64,000 nt of DNA, taken from Tistrella mobilis (lineage in GTDB: Bacteria; Pseudomonadota; Alphaproteobacteria; Tistrellales; Tistrellaceae). Under the pieces are notes generated by a model. It was given only the letters and a program-made list of their open reading frames with translations, made no database searches and was not told the origin of the DNA. This document shows, one piece after another, positions 45,471 to 55,421 of the stretch. Positions within the stretch are counted from its first letter, which is position 1. The number at the start of each line of letters is the position of its first letter. The translations under genes were made by a program, and so were the position numbers. The DNA lies in contig NZ_JBBIAB010000006.1 of assembly GCF_039634785.1 (NCBI RefSeq), positions 248,001-312,000 on the forward strand, given 5' to 3'.

Positions 45471-46784
45471 TCAGCCCGCGCCCCGCACCATGCCGCCGGG
45501 CAGAAGGGTGACGATTTCAGGTACCAGCGTGATCAGGATCAGCATCACCACCATCACCGCGAACATGGGTGCGGCGACCCGGGCGACATAGGTGATGCTG
45601 CGTCCGGTCATGCCCTGGAGCACGAAGAGGTTGAAGCCGACCGGGGGGGTGATCTGGGCGGTTTCCACCACGATCACGATGAAGACGCCGAACCAGATCA
45701 GGTCGATGCCGGCCTGGGTGATCATCGGCATGACCACGGCCATGGTCAGCACCACCGCCGAGATGCCGTCGAGGAAGCAGCCGAGCACGATATAGAACAG
45801 CGCCAGCGCCACGATCAGCTGAAGCGGCGAGAGGTTGAGGCTCGCGATCAGATCGGCCAGCGCCCGCGGGATGCCGGTGAAGCCCATGGCGAGCGTCAGG
45901 AAGGCGGAGCCGGCCAGGATCAGCGAGATCATGCACGAAGTGCGCACGGCGCCCATCAGGCTGGCCGAGAAATTGGCCCAGCTCAGGTCCCGGCCGATCG
46001 CGGCGACGGCGAAGGAGCCGATCACGCCGAAGGCCGCGGCCTCGGTGGCGGTGGCGATGCCGGTATAGATCGATCCCAGCACGAAGGCGATCAGCCCCAC
46101 CACCGGCAGCAGTTCACCGAGCGCCCGGAACTTCTGGCCCCAGCCCGGCGCCTCGTCATCGGCGGGGATCTGGTCGGGGTGGAGCAGCGACCAGACCACG
46201 ATATAGCCCATGAACAGGCTGGCGAGCACGATGCCGGGCAGGATGCCGGCCATGAACAGCTTGGCGATCGACACTTCGGCCGCGACGCCATAGACGATCA
46301 GGATGATCGAGGGCGGGATCAGCAGGCCCAGCGTGCCGCCGCCGGCCAGCGTGCCGATCATCATCTTTTCAGGATAGCCGCGGCGCCTCATCTCGGGCAG
46401 CGCCATCCGGCCGACCGTGGCGGTGGTGGCGGCCGACGAGCCGGAAATCGCCGCGAACAGCGCGCAGCCCAGGATGTTGACATGCAGCAGCCGGCCGGGC
46501 AGCGGGCGCATCCAGGGGTTCAGGCCCTTGAACAGGTTCTCGGACAGCTTCGTGCGGAACAGGATCTCGCCCATCCACACGAAAAGCGGCAGGGCGGTCA
46601 GGGTCCAGCCGGACGAGGCCGTCCAGACATTGATCGCCATCGCCTCGCCGATCGGCCGCGGGCTGAACAGCGCCATGGCGATATAGGCGACGCCCATGAG
46701 CGAGAGCCCCACCCAGATGCCGCCGCCGAGCAGGGCGAGCAGGGCCACGAGCAGCACGATCAGCTGATAGGTCTGGTCCATCAT
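45471..46784 (-). CDS. TRAP transporter large permease (DctM)
   Basis: A 437-residue protein with about 12 helices. Typical DctM segments are [104 protein letters not shown] and [20 protein letters not shown]. It carries the Na+-driven solute pathway together with DctQ and DctP. It follows the small permease by 16 bp. Substrate is unknown; the downstream oxoprolinase suggests pyroglutamate or a cyclic amide. Confidence 0.95.
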   Translation of the reverse strand: MMDQTYQLIVLLVALLALLGGGIWVGLSLMGVAYIAMALFSPRPIGEAMAINVWTASSGWTLTALPLFVWMGEILFRTKLSENLFKGLNPWMRPLPGRLLHVNILGCALFAAISGSSAATTATVGRMALPEMRRRGYPEKMMIGTLAGGGTLGLLIPPSIILIVYGVAAEVSIAKLFMAGILPGIVLASLFMGYIVVWSLLHPDQIPADDEAPGWGQKFRALGELLPVVGLIAFVLGSIYTGIATATEAAAFGVIGSFAVAAIGRDLSWANFSASLMGAVRTSCMISLILAGSAFLTLAMGFTGIPRALADLIASLNLSPLQLIVALALFYIVLGCFLDGISAVVLTMAVVMPMITQAGIDLIWFGVFIVIVVETAQITPPVGFNLFVLQGMTGRSITYVARVAAPMFAVMVVMLILITLVPEIVTLLPGGMVRGAG

Positions 46785-46800
46785 CGGTCGAGGTCCCGTC

Positions 46801-47358
46801 TCAGCGATCCGCGGCCGCGTCCAGCCCGGTCTCGCCTTCGGGAACGAAGGGCCGGCCGGTGACGAGCGTCTCGATCAGTGTGTGCAGCAGGGAAAGGGCG
46901 AAGAGCGCGCCGCCCACGACCATGACGATCTGCGGGATCCACATCGCCACCGCGACATCGCCCTGCGAGATCTCGTCGATTTCCCACGAGATGTAGGCGA
47001 GGTCGTAAGACCACCAGGCGAACCAGAAGCCGATCACGGTCGCGACCGTCAGCCCCATCACGTCGAGGACGAGGCGGGCGCGATCCGGCAGGGCCTGCAG
47101 CAGGATGGTGATGCGGATATGGGCGTGGCGCCGGAAGGCATGGGGCAGGGCCAGGAAGGTGGCGGCGGCCATGGCGTAGCCTGCGAACTGCGCACCGCCG
47201 CGCAAGGGGTAGGCGGCGAGGCGGGCACCCACCTGCGCCAGGATGATGAGCACGATCGCGATCATCGCAACGCCGGCGAGCACGCCTGCGGCATCATAGA
47301 TCCGGTCGAGCAGTCGCGAGAGGGCCAGCCCGGAATGGGCCGGTCGTGAGAGGGCCAT
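46801..47358 (-). CDS. TRAP transporter small permease (DctQ)
   Basis: A 185-residue protein with four helices: LAGVAMIAIVLIILAQVGARL, AQFAGYAMAAATFLALPHAFRRHAHIRI, LVLDVMGLTVATVIGFWFAWWSYD and IPQIVMVVGGALFALSLLHTLIE. The H-x-R-I after helix 2 is the usual DctQ signature. GGAGG lies 5 bp before the chosen ATG; the GTG 12 bp upstream is less likely. It forms the membrane complex with the DctM protein encoded 16 bp downstream. Confidence 0.92.
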   Translation of the reverse strand: MALSRPAHSGLALSRLLDRIYDAAGVLAGVAMIAIVLIILAQVGARLAAYPLRGGAQFAGYAMAAATFLALPHAFRRHAHIRITILLQALPDRARLVLDVMGLTVATVIGFWFAWWSYDLAYISWEIDEISQGDVAVAMWIPQIVMVVGGALFALSLLHTLIETLVTGRPFVPEGETGLDAAADR

Positions 47359-47516
47359 TGGGGCCTCCACCGTCGTCGGGCGTCGGGTCAGGGACGGGTA
47401 TCTGATCGGCGACGGGCCGGCGGGGGGCGAGCGGCCGTCTTCCGCGGCGGGCGGGGCCGGGGGGAGGGGCGGGATCGCGCGCCCCGCACCTCCATCCGGT
47501 CACGCGGGCGGCAGGA

Positions 47517-48497
47517 TCACTTCGCGCGATACTCGGCGATGATCTTCTTGCCGGCATCGCCGGCACCCGCTTCCCATTCGCCGGTCATCTTCTCGCCGAT
47601 GGCGGCCATGTCCGAGGCCAGTGCGGCAGAGGGCTTGGACACGGTCATGCCGTGCTCGGCCAGGGTCTTGAGGTAGCCCTGGGCCAGCTCTTCGCTCATC
47701 TTCCAGCCCTTGGCCTCGATCTCGGCGGCGGCCTTGGTGATCGCCTCCTGCGCCTTCGGGTCCAGCTTGTCCCAGGCGCGCTTGTTCACGAACACCATGT
47801 TCTTGGGCAGCCAGGCCTGCACGTCGTAGAAGTACTTCACCTGCTCCCACACCTGGCTGTCCACGCCGGTGGCGCCCGAGGTGATCATCGCCTCGACCGT
47901 GCCGGTGGCCAGCGCCTGCGACAGCTCCGCCGCCTCGATCTGGGTCGGCACCATCTGCAGCAGTTCGGCCAGGCGGGCCATGGTGGCGTTGTAGGTGCGG
48001 AACTTCAGGCCCTTCATGTCGGCCGCGCTCTCGATCGCCTTGTTGGCGTAGATGCCCTGCGGCGGCCAGGCGATGGCATAGAGGAAGTGCAGGTTCTCTT
48101 TCGCCAGACGCTCGGTCAGCGCCGGCCTGGACACCTGATAAAGCTTCCAGGCCTGATCGTAATCGGTGGCGAGGAAGGGCACGGCATCCAGCGCGAAGAG
48201 CGGGTCTTCATTCGACAGGGCCGAGATCAGCCGCTCGCCGATCGGCGCGGTGCCGCGCTGAACCGCGCGCTTGATTTCGTCGCCCTTGAACAGCGAGCCG
48301 CCGCCATGGACGGTGATCACCACCTCGCCATTGGTGTCGGCCTTCACCTTCTCGGCGAATTCGCGGCCAAGCCTGGTGTGGAAGTTGCCGTCGGGATAGG
48401 CCATCGGCATGTCCCAGGCTTCCGCCGCCTGTGCCGCGGCACCACCGAAACCGACCATGCCGGCGACCAGCGCCGCACCGATCCACGTCCTGAACAT
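47517..48497 (-). CDS. TRAP transporter substrate-binding protein (DctP)
   Basis: A 326-residue periplasmic protein with a signal peptide (MFRTWIGAALVAGMVGFGGAA, cleavage near AQA-AEAW). The DctP fold follows: MAYPDGNFHTRLGREFAEKVKADTNGEVVITVHGGG, KGDEIKRAVQRGTAPIGERL, GIYANKAIESAADMKGLKFRTYNATM and TGTVEAMITSGATGV. The Arg in KFRTYN is the usual carboxylate anchor, so the ligand is probably an organic acid. It is the first gene of the TRAP/oxoprolinase unit. Confidence 0.95.
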   Translation of the reverse strand: MFRTWIGAALVAGMVGFGGAAAQAAEAWDMPMAYPDGNFHTRLGREFAEKVKADTNGEVVITVHGGGSLFKGDEIKRAVQRGTAPIGERLISALSNEDPLFALDAVPFLATDYDQAWKLYQVSRPALTERLAKENLHFLYAIAWPPQGIYANKAIESAADMKGLKFRTYNATMARLAELLQMVPTQIEAAELSQALATGTVEAMITSGATGVDSQVWEQVKYFYDVQAWLPKNMVFVNKRAWDKLDPKAQEAITKAAAEIEAKGWKMSEELAQGYLKTLAEHGMTVSKPSAALASDMAAIGEKMTGEWEAGAGDAGKKIIAEYRAK

Positions 48498-48879
48498 CTC
48501 TGCTCGTCTCCCCTCACGCGGCCGGCGGCCGCCGGCGCGTCATGTGTTGCCGTAAAACCCCGATCCGTTCGGCTCTGGTGATGCGCGGGGGCACCCGGCC
48601 GGTTCGGACCCGACGGCGCCGCCTCCCCGGCAGCGCCCGTCCCGGAAACGATCGCGTCTCAGCGATAAAATGTCAATAAATCGTCGGCAAAATGTCTCAT
48701 CTTTTTCGGGTGAAGCCCTTTGGCGAAACGATCGGCCCCCGCCCTGCCGGATGATCGTCGGGCGGGGCCCAGGGTGTCCTTGCGCGCGCGGGCCGATTGG
48801 TGTTTGCTCCACCCCATGGTGCAACGCGGCAGCAGGGCCGCGCTGTGGCCGCAGCAGAGGGCGCGGGGGTCCGGCGCAG
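48498..48879. other. 382-bp divergent regulatory region between dctP and the DjlA-like gene
   Basis: No gene is evident. The octamer AAAATGTC occurs twice in direct orientation at 48667-48674 and 48689-48696, 22 bp apart, i.e. two DNA turns. The surrounding 50 bp are the most A/T-rich part of the region. This could be the operator/promoter for the TRAP operon or the DjlA-like gene. Confidence 0.45.
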
Positions 48880-49626
48880 ATGAGTTTCTGGGGCAAGGTC
48901 GTCGGTGGGGCGGCGGGTTTCGCCATGGGCGGCCCGATCGGCGCGCTGGTCGGTGCCGTCATGGGGCACGCGGTGGATCGCTATAACGAGGCCGGCGAAG
49001 CCACGGCCCTGCCGCTGGACCGCGCCCATCGCGAACAGGCCTTCGCGATCGCGGTGATCGTGCTGGGCGCCAAGATGGCCAAGGCCGACGGCCAGGTCAC
49101 TCGCGACGAGATCGCCGCCTTCCGCCGGGTCTTCACGGTGCCGGAGCACGAGGTCGGCCGGGTCGCGCAGATCTTCGACGAGGCGAAAAAGGATGCCGAG
49201 GGCTTCGAGCCCTATGCCCGCCAGATCGCGGCCCTGTTCCACGACCGCCCGGCGGTGCTGGAAGAACTGCTCGACGCCCTGCTGGAAATCGCCCGCGCCG
49301 ACGGCCAGGTGGGCGAGGCGGAACGCCGCTTCCTGGCCGAGGTCGCCCGGCTGTTCGGCCTGGACCGCGCCGTGCTCGACCGGCTGCTGGCCATGCGCGG
49401 CATCGAACCCGGCGGCGATGCCGACCCCTATGCCATTCTGGGCATTTCGCGTGACGCCCCGATGGACGAGGTGAAGGCCGCCTATCGCCGCCTCGCCCGC
49501 GAACACCACCCCGACCGCCTGGTGGCCGAAGGCCTGCCCGAAGAGATGATCCAGATCGCGACCCGCAAGATCGCCGCGATCAACGAGGCCTATGACCGGA
49601 TCCTGAGGCTGCGCGGGGCGCGCTGA
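48880..49626 (+). CDS. DjlA-like co-chaperone with TerB and J domains
   Basis: A 248-residue protein. The N-terminal Gly-rich hydrophobic segment FWGKVVGGAAGFAMGGPIGALVGAVMGH probably associates with the membrane. A TerB-like helical domain follows (about 50-170: VLGAKMAKADGQVTRDEIAAFRRVF and LLEIARADGQVGEAERRFLAEVA). The J domain is at about 182-245 with DPYAILGISRDAPMDEVKAAYRRLAREHHPDR, containing His-Pro-Asp at 210-212. It should stimulate DnaK ATPase. Layout and length match DjlA. The start was chosen where the DjlA-like N-terminus begins; the frame upstream is not conserved-looking. Confidence 0.9.
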   Translation: MSFWGKVVGGAAGFAMGGPIGALVGAVMGHAVDRYNEAGEATALPLDRAHREQAFAIAVIVLGAKMAKADGQVTRDEIAAFRRVFTVPEHEVGRVAQIFDEAKKDAEGFEPYARQIAALFHDRPAVLEELLDALLEIARADGQVGEAERRFLAEVARLFGLDRAVLDRLLAMRGIEPGGDADPYAILGISRDAPMDEVKAAYRRLAREHHPDRLVAEGLPEEMIQIATRKIAAINEAYDRILRLRGAR

Positions 49627-49749
49627 TCCCACGCGAACAATTCAATAGAATGATACTATCTCGCGCTCTCATGTGACGTGTCGTAAACTTCCGGAAATCC
49701 GTGGCAGAGGCCACGGGATTCTCTTGCGTTTTCCGGAGAGGGATTTGTC

Positions 49750-50787
49750 ATGTCACATGCGATCCATATCACCAACACGCTGGACGAGCCGATATACGTG
49801 ATCGTGTCGCCCAACAAGGATTACGTCTTCGGCGAAATCCTGAGCGGCGTTGCGATGGGGGTGCTGATCACCGTGGCGACAGCCGGGCTCGGCGCCGGCG
49901 CCGGTGCGGCGACGGCCGCCACTGCGGTCAACAATCTGAGCCGGCTGCAAAGGCTGGTCTCGTTGCTGCAGACCATCTGGCGGGTTTCGGCCCCGCTGCG
50001 CGAGGTGGCCTCGGCCGGCAGCCAGGCCTATAAATGGGTCAAGGGTGCCAATCTGACCATCCAGGAGCGAGAACGCCGCAACAAGGCGGCGGCGGAGATC
50101 GCGACGGTGAAGACCTTCTTCGACGAAAACGCCCTCCAGATCGCCCCGAAACAGTCGGTCAGGGTCCTGGATACCGGGCTGTGGAACCCGCTCTCCTATC
50201 TGGGGCCGACGGGCTGGGCGAACGTCACCGGCGGATCCACCATCAGCCTGTTCATCACCGATGCCTCGTTCAGCCGCCGGGCCATGTTCCATACCAATAC
50301 GGACTACTCCTGGATCGTGGGGCGGAATCTGATCACACGGCAGCAATATGGTGCAGATCTGTTCAAGGCTGATCCGGGCGCCGGCTGGTACCGTTTCGGG
50401 CGATCCGATCGTCTGGTTGCCGGTCAGGCGCTGCTGCCGGGCGAGAGCCTGTGCGCTCCCGATGGCAATTACGATTTCGTCTTTCAGGAGGATTGCCATG
50501 CGGTGGTGTACCGGCGGGACAAACCTGTCCGGCAGGAGGTCGAATGGGCCTCGGGAAGCTGGTCCAATACCCGCAGGCCGGGCGCACTGGCTGTCCAGGA
50601 TGACGGCAATCTGGTGATCTATGACGATCAGGCGGTCCCGATCATGGCGCTTCACGACCCCGCCATCGACCTGAACCGGCCGGGTCGCACCCTGGTCATG
50701 CAGGATGACGGCAATCTCTGTCTGTACGAACCCGATGGCAGGGCCGTCTGGTCCAGCCGGCATGGTGGTCCGCTCCGGCGGTTCTGA
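49750..50787 (+). CDS. Bulb-type (mannose-binding) lectin domain protein of unknown role
   Basis: A 345-residue protein. The C-terminal part (about 222-340) is a bulb-type lectin beta-prism with three Q-x-D-x-N-x-V-x-Y-like sites. QDDGNLVIY (283-291) is intact, QDDGNLCLY (318-326) nearly so, and QEDCHAVVY (246-254) is degenerate. The N-terminus (HITNTLDEPIYVIVSPNKDYVFG) is unfamiliar and is followed by an Ala/Gly-rich hydrophobic stretch at 28-60, reminiscent of membrane-inserting helices of pore formers or secreted effectors. No signal peptide is visible. GGAGAGG precedes the ATG. It is flanked by unrelated genes. A lectin-like bacteriocin, effector or adhesin are possibilities; none is proven. 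Confidence 0.75.
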   Translation: MSHAIHITNTLDEPIYVIVSPNKDYVFGEILSGVAMGVLITVATAGLGAGAGAATAATAVNNLSRLQRLVSLLQTIWRVSAPLREVASAGSQAYKWVKGANLTIQERERRNKAAAEIATVKTFFDENALQIAPKQSVRVLDTGLWNPLSYLGPTGWANVTGGSTISLFITDASFSRRAMFHTNTDYSWIVGRNLITRQQYGADLFKADPGAGWYRFGRSDRLVAGQALLPGESLCAPDGNYDFVFQEDCHAVVYRRDKPVRQEVEWASGSWSNTRRPGALAVQDDGNLVIYDDQAVPIMALHDPAIDLNRPGRTLVMQDDGNLCLYEPDGRAVWSSRHGGPLRRF

Positions 50788-50973
50788 ACCGGCCCTGTAT
50801 CGCCGCGCAATTCCTTCAGAGACACTTTCGGCCGGCGGACGGGCTTGCAGGCGCGCCATGCGCAGGCGGGCCTTGAACCGGCGGAGCGTCCGTCGCATCC
50901 TGCGGCCGCCTCGCCACGCGTCTCCAGCGGCCATGCCGCGATCCCCGTCCTTCGTCCGGAAGCCCGTCATCCC

Positions 50974-52842
50974 ATGTCCGCACCGCTCATCTCTCTCACC
51001 GGCATCCGCGTCACCCTGGGTGGTGGCGGCGACCTGATCGAGGAGGCGACCATCGCCGTCTCGGCCGGCGACCGGATCGCGCTGGTCGGGCGCAACGGTG
51101 CCGGCAAGTCGACCATGCTCCGGATCATGGGCGGGCTGATCGAGCCCGATGGCGGCGAGATCGCCCGGCGGCCGGGCCTGCGCGCCGCCTATATGGCCCA
51201 GGATCCGCAGACCCCCGCCGGCACCACCGTGCGAGCCTATATAGAAGAGGGGCTGGTCGAGGCGGGGCAGGGCGACCGGCATTACCGGGTCGACCAGGTG
51301 GCGGTGCCGCTGTCGCTGGATCCAGAACGGCAGATGAGCGAGCTGTCGGGCGGCACCCGGCGCCGGGCGGCGCTGGCGCGGGCGCTGGCCATCGAGCCCG
51401 AGCTGCTGATGCTGGACGAGCCGACCAACCATATGGACCTGCCGACCATCGAATGGCTGGAAGGCGAGCTGCAGCGTTTCCGCGGCGGGCTGGTGGTGAT
51501 CAGCCATGACCGCGCCTTCCTGGAGCGGGTGGCCGGATCGGTCGCCTGGCTCTACCGGCGCCGGCTGACCCGCTACGACATGGGCTATCAGGCCTTCGAG
51601 ACCCAGATCGAGGATCTGCGCGCCGAAGAGGATCAGCGTCTGGCCAAGATGGCGGACAAGCTGGCCCGCGAGACCCTGTGGCTGAACGAAGGGTTGACCG
51701 CCCGGCGCAAGCGCAACGAGCGCCGCGCCCGCGCCGTGCACGAACTGCGTGCAACGCTTGCGACCGAGCGCCAGGATATCGAGCGCACCCGAGCCCGTGC
51801 CGGCATCGCGGTCGCCACCGCCGATACCAGCGGCCGGCTGGTGATCGAGGCCGAGAACCTGGTCAAGCATTTCGATACGCCCTCGGGGCCGATCACGGTG
51901 GCCGACGGGTTTTCGACCCGGATCATGCGCGGCGCCCGGGTGGGCATCATCGGCCGCAACGGCGCCGGCAAGACCACGCTGGTCAAGATGCTGATCGGCG
52001 AGCTTCAGCCCGATCAGGGCGAGGTGCGCCTCGGCACCAATCTGGAAATCGCCTATTTCGACCAGCACCGCGCCGCACTCGATCCCGAGGCGACGCTCTG
52101 GGATACGCTGGCCGATGGCGGCGGCGACCAGGTGGTGGTGCGCGGTCAGCCCCGCCATGTGGTGGCCTATCTCCGCGACTTCCTGTTCGACGAGGGCCAG
52201 GCCCGGCAGAAGGTCAAGGCGCTGTCGGGCGGCGAGCGCAACCGCCTGCTGCTGGCCAAGCTGTTCCTGAAGCCCTGCAACCTGCTGGTCATGGACGAGC
52301 CGACCAACGATCTCGACCTCGACACGCTGGAGCTGCTGGAAGACGTGCTCGATCAGTATGACGGCACGGTGCTGCTGATCAGCCATGACCGTGCCTTCCT
52401 CGACCGGCTGGCGACCTCGGTGATTGCGGTCGATGGCGACGGCGTGATCACCGAATATGCCGGCGGCTGGACCGATGCCGACGCCCAGCGCCGCAAGGCC
52501 GCCGAGGCAGCGCGCGAGGCCGGACGGGTGGAGGCGGCCGCCCGCAGGGCCGAGGCGAAACCTCAGGAGAAGCCCCGTGCCCAGGCGCCGCAGAAGCTGA
52601 CCTTCAAGGAAGCGCGAGAGCTGGAGCTGCTGCCGAAGACCATGGAGAAGCTGGAAGCCGAGATCGCGAAACTGGCCGAGAAGATGGCCGATCCCGGCCT
52701 CTATGCCCGCGATCCCGCAGCCGCCCAGGCGGCGGCCGAACGCACCGCGGCCGCGCGGGCGGAACTGGACGCGGCCGAGGAACGCTGGCTGGAACTGGAA
52801 GAGAAGCGCGAGGCGATCGCCGCCGCGAAGGCCCGGCCGTGA
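50974..52842 (+). CDS. ABC-F family ATPase (Uup-like)
   Basis: A protein of 622 residues with two ATP-binding cassettes and no membrane helices. Walker A motifs are GRNGAGKST and GRNGAGKTT, signatures LSGGTRRRAALARAL and LSGGERNRLLLAKL, and Walker B MLDEPTNHMDL and MDEPTNDLDLD. The linker between cassettes is Arg-rich. The C-terminal 100 residues are a Lys/Glu/Ala-rich coiled coil, as in Uup. ABC-F proteins act on ribosomes or DNA intermediates, not in transport. The stop overlaps the GTG of the EamA gene (GTGA). Start placed at MSAPLISLTG. Confidence 0.93.
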   Translation: MSAPLISLTGIRVTLGGGGDLIEEATIAVSAGDRIALVGRNGAGKSTMLRIMGGLIEPDGGEIARRPGLRAAYMAQDPQTPAGTTVRAYIEEGLVEAGQGDRHYRVDQVAVPLSLDPERQMSELSGGTRRRAALARALAIEPELLMLDEPTNHMDLPTIEWLEGELQRFRGGLVVISHDRAFLERVAGSVAWLYRRRLTRYDMGYQAFETQIEDLRAEEDQRLAKMADKLARETLWLNEGLTARRKRNERRARAVHELRATLATERQDIERTRARAGIAVATADTSGRLVIEAENLVKHFDTPSGPITVADGFSTRIMRGARVGIIGRNGAGKTTLVKMLIGELQPDQGEVRLGTNLEIAYFDQHRAALDPEATLWDTLADGGGDQVVVRGQPRHVVAYLRDFLFDEGQARQKVKALSGGERNRLLLAKLFLKPCNLLVMDEPTNDLDLDTLELLEDVLDQYDGTVLLISHDRAFLDRLATSVIAVDGDGVITEYAGGWTDADAQRRKAAEAAREAGRVEAAARRAEAKPQEKPRAQAPQKLTFKEARELELLPKTMEKLEAEIAKLAEKMADPGLYARDPAAAQAAAERTAAARAELDAAEERWLELEEKREAIAAAKARP

Positions 52843-53771
52843 GCCGCACCGCCTCCGCGCCGGTTGCGGCACCGGCCATCACGCCGATGACGCCCGGCCA
52901 TGTGCTGCTGGCGCTGCTGGTGGTGGCGATCTGGGGCGGCAATTTCGTCGCGGTCAAGATCGCGACCGCGACCGTGCCGCCGCTGTTTCTGGTGGCGCTG
53001 CGCTTCGGCGTGCTGTTCCTGATTCTGGCGCCCTTCCTGCCCTGGCCGCGGCGCAGCCAGCTGCCTTTGCTGGCGGGCATCGGTCTGACGCTGGGCGTCG
53101 GGCATTTCGGGCTGATGTTCGTGGCGCTGTCGCTGGGCGTCGATGCCTCGACCATGTCGGTCGCGATCCAGATCGAGGTGCCCTTCGCCGCCGTCTGCGC
53201 CTGGGCGGTGTTGGGAGAGAGGCTGACGAAGCGCCACATCGCGGGCCTGGCGCTGGGCATGATCGGCGTGGCGCTGGTGGCGGGCGATCCCAAGGTGCTG
53301 ACCCGGCTCGACGGGCTGGCGGTGGGGCTGATGGCCGGCGGGCTCTGGGCCTATGCCAATGTCCAGATCAAACAGCTGGGCCGGCATGGCGCGCTGTCGC
53401 CGCAGATGCTGAATGCCTGGCTCGGCCCGTTCTGTGTCGGGCCGCTGCTGATCCTGTCCTTCCTGTTCGAAGACGGGCAGCGGGATGCGCTGGCCAATCT
53501 GGACTGGGCGACGGTGGTGGCGCTGGCCTATATCCTGGGCGGCGCCTCGCTGATCGCCTATGGCGCCTGGTATTTCCTGCTCGGCCGCTACTCCGTGGGC
53601 CAGGTCACGATCTACATGCTGCTGGTGCCGGTCTGCGGCGTGCTGGCCGGCGTGCTGCTGATGGGCGAGACCATGGGGCTTATGGAGATGCTGGGCGGGG
53701 TGTTCATCGTCTCAGGGGTTGCCGTGGTCCAGCTTCGTCGTCTGCCGGGGCCGCTCAGGCGGCTGCGCTGA
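52839..53771 (+). CDS. EamA (DMT) family transporter (GTG start)
   Basis: A 310-residue protein with ten helices in two EamA repeats. The first begins HVLLALLVVAIWGGNFVAVKIATATVPPLFLVALRFGVLFL and the second near GLMAGGLWAYANVQIKQLG, with LVPVCGVLAGVLLMGETM near the end. This pattern matches RhaT/YdcZ-type amino-acid or metabolite exporters such as EamA. It is translationally coupled to the ABC-F gene and lies 22 bp before the amidase gene. Substrate unknown. Confidence 0.9.
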   Translation: MSRTASAPVAAPAITPMTPGHVLLALLVVAIWGGNFVAVKIATATVPPLFLVALRFGVLFLILAPFLPWPRRSQLPLLAGIGLTLGVGHFGLMFVALSLGVDASTMSVAIQIEVPFAAVCAWAVLGERLTKRHIAGLALGMIGVALVAGDPKVLTRLDGLAVGLMAGGLWAYANVQIKQLGRHGALSPQMLNAWLGPFCVGPLLILSFLFEDGQRDALANLDWATVVALAYILGGASLIAYGAWYFLLGRYSVGQVTIYMLLVPVCGVLAGVLLMGETMGLMEMLGGVFIVSGVAVVQLRRLPGPLRRLR

Positions 53772-53793
53772 TCCCGATCGGGGGTTCCGTCCC

Positions 53794-54585
53794 ATGTCTG
53801 CCCAAATCGCCGACCATTTTCCCGAACTCGCCCGCTTCCCGCTGGCCGACCGGCCCTCGCCCAATCACGATGCGCGGCCCGACGGGGCGCGGCCCGACAT
53901 GGTGGTGCTGCACTATACCGGCATGCCCACGGCCGAGGTCGCCATCGACTGGCTGGCCGACCCGGCCTCGCGGGTCAGCGCCCATTGGGTGGTGGAAGAA
54001 GACGGCCGCATCACCCGCATGGTGCCGGAAGACCGCCGCGCCTGGCATGCCGGCGTGTCGTGGTGGCGCGGGCGCGAGCGGCTGAACGACGTCTCGATCG
54101 GCATCGAAATCGTCAATCCCGGCCATGAATGGGGCTATCGCGACTTTCCGGAGCCGCAGATGCAGGCGGTGGAGTCGCTGCTGGGCGGCATTCTGGCCCG
54201 CCACGACATCGCGCCGGCCCGGGTGGTGGGGCATTCCGACATCGCGCCCTCCCGCAAATACGATCCGGGCGAGCGGTTCGACTGGTACCGGCTGGCGGCG
54301 AAAGGGCTGGCCCTGATGCCGGCCAACCGGCCGGTGCCGGGGGAGATGGGCCTGACGCTCGGCGAAGGCGATACCGGCCAGGCCGTCACCGACATCCAGC
54401 GGGCGCTGGCGGCGATCGGCTACCGGATCCAGGTCGACGGCATCTATGATCTCGTCACCCGATCGGTGGTCCACGCCTTCCAGTCGCGCTTCCTGGGGCT
54501 GGCCGGCGGCATCTGCGGGCCCGATACCGCCCAGATGATCTTCGCGGTGGAGCAGCTGTTCGCCCGGGATCCGCGCGCAGACTAG
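53794..54585 (+). CDS. N-acetylmuramoyl-L-alanine amidase, AmiD-like, with peptidoglycan-binding domain
   Basis: A protein of 263 residues. The amidase_2 domain has zinc ligands His in MVVLHYTGM, His in RAWHAGVSWWRG, and the distal site GHSDIAPSRKYDPGERFDWYRLA. The C-terminal peptidoglycan-binding domain reads GLTLGEGDTGQAVTDIQRALAAIGYRIQVDGIYD. It cleaves the amide bond between N-acetylmuramate and L-alanine in recycled or wall fragments. No signal peptide is visible, so it is either cytoplasmic (AmpD-like) or exported in another way. It lies just upstream of rnpB. Start chosen at MSAQIADHFPE, the typical family N-terminus. Confidence 0.9.
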   Translation: MSAQIADHFPELARFPLADRPSPNHDARPDGARPDMVVLHYTGMPTAEVAIDWLADPASRVSAHWVVEEDGRITRMVPEDRRAWHAGVSWWRGRERLNDVSIGIEIVNPGHEWGYRDFPEPQMQAVESLLGGILARHDIAPARVVGHSDIAPSRKYDPGERFDWYRLAAKGLALMPANRPVPGEMGLTLGEGDTGQAVTDIQRALAAIGYRIQVDGIYDLVTRSVVHAFQSRFLGLAGGICGPDTAQMIFAVEQLFARDPRAD

Positions 54586-54635
54586 GCAGCCTGTTCTTGA
54601 CCGGCCGGGGGCGCTGCTGCATGGTGGCGCCGGGT

Positions 54636-55066
<431 letters not shown>

Positions 55067-55153
55067 TCCCCTTACCCCATATGTGCGCACCTGGCGCCGC
55101 CCGCACTTCCCCGGCCCCGGCCTTGGGCAGGGATGGGACGGCTGAATCATTTT

Positions 55154-55168
55154 TGGGAAAATCTGGGA
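55154..55168 (+). promoter_or_regulatory. Candidate MraZ box, two TGGGA repeats
   Basis: TGGGA at 55154-55158 and again at 55164-55168 are spaced by 5 bp, giving a 10-bp period. A third position at 55174 keeps only TG. TGGGN repeats with 5-bp spacers are the known MraZ binding pattern of E. coli. The site lies about 465 bp upstream of mraZ. Confidence 0.45.
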
Positions 55169-55421
55169 GAGGGTGCTCTCCCGCTCTATGCTGGGCGACG
55201 CTGCCACTGTTGCATCCTGCAAGGATTCATAAGTTCACGTTTTGTTCACGGTTGATCGAACACTGTCCCGTGATTTCAAGGCCCTGGGCCCTGTTCCTGA
55301 TATATGTGCGCAGCATTTGCCAAGCATCTGTTTCATCGAAGAATTTTCAAGGACTTCCAGCGGAATGTCCGCTTGACCCCCTAAGGGCCATTCGATACCT
55401 TCGGCTCAAGGATCCAAAAAT

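Noticed and set aside
49753-52872. A 1039-codon open frame on the minus strand
   Set aside because: It runs antisense through both the lectin and ABC-F genes, which have clear domains. The translation is low-complexity and has no ribosome site.
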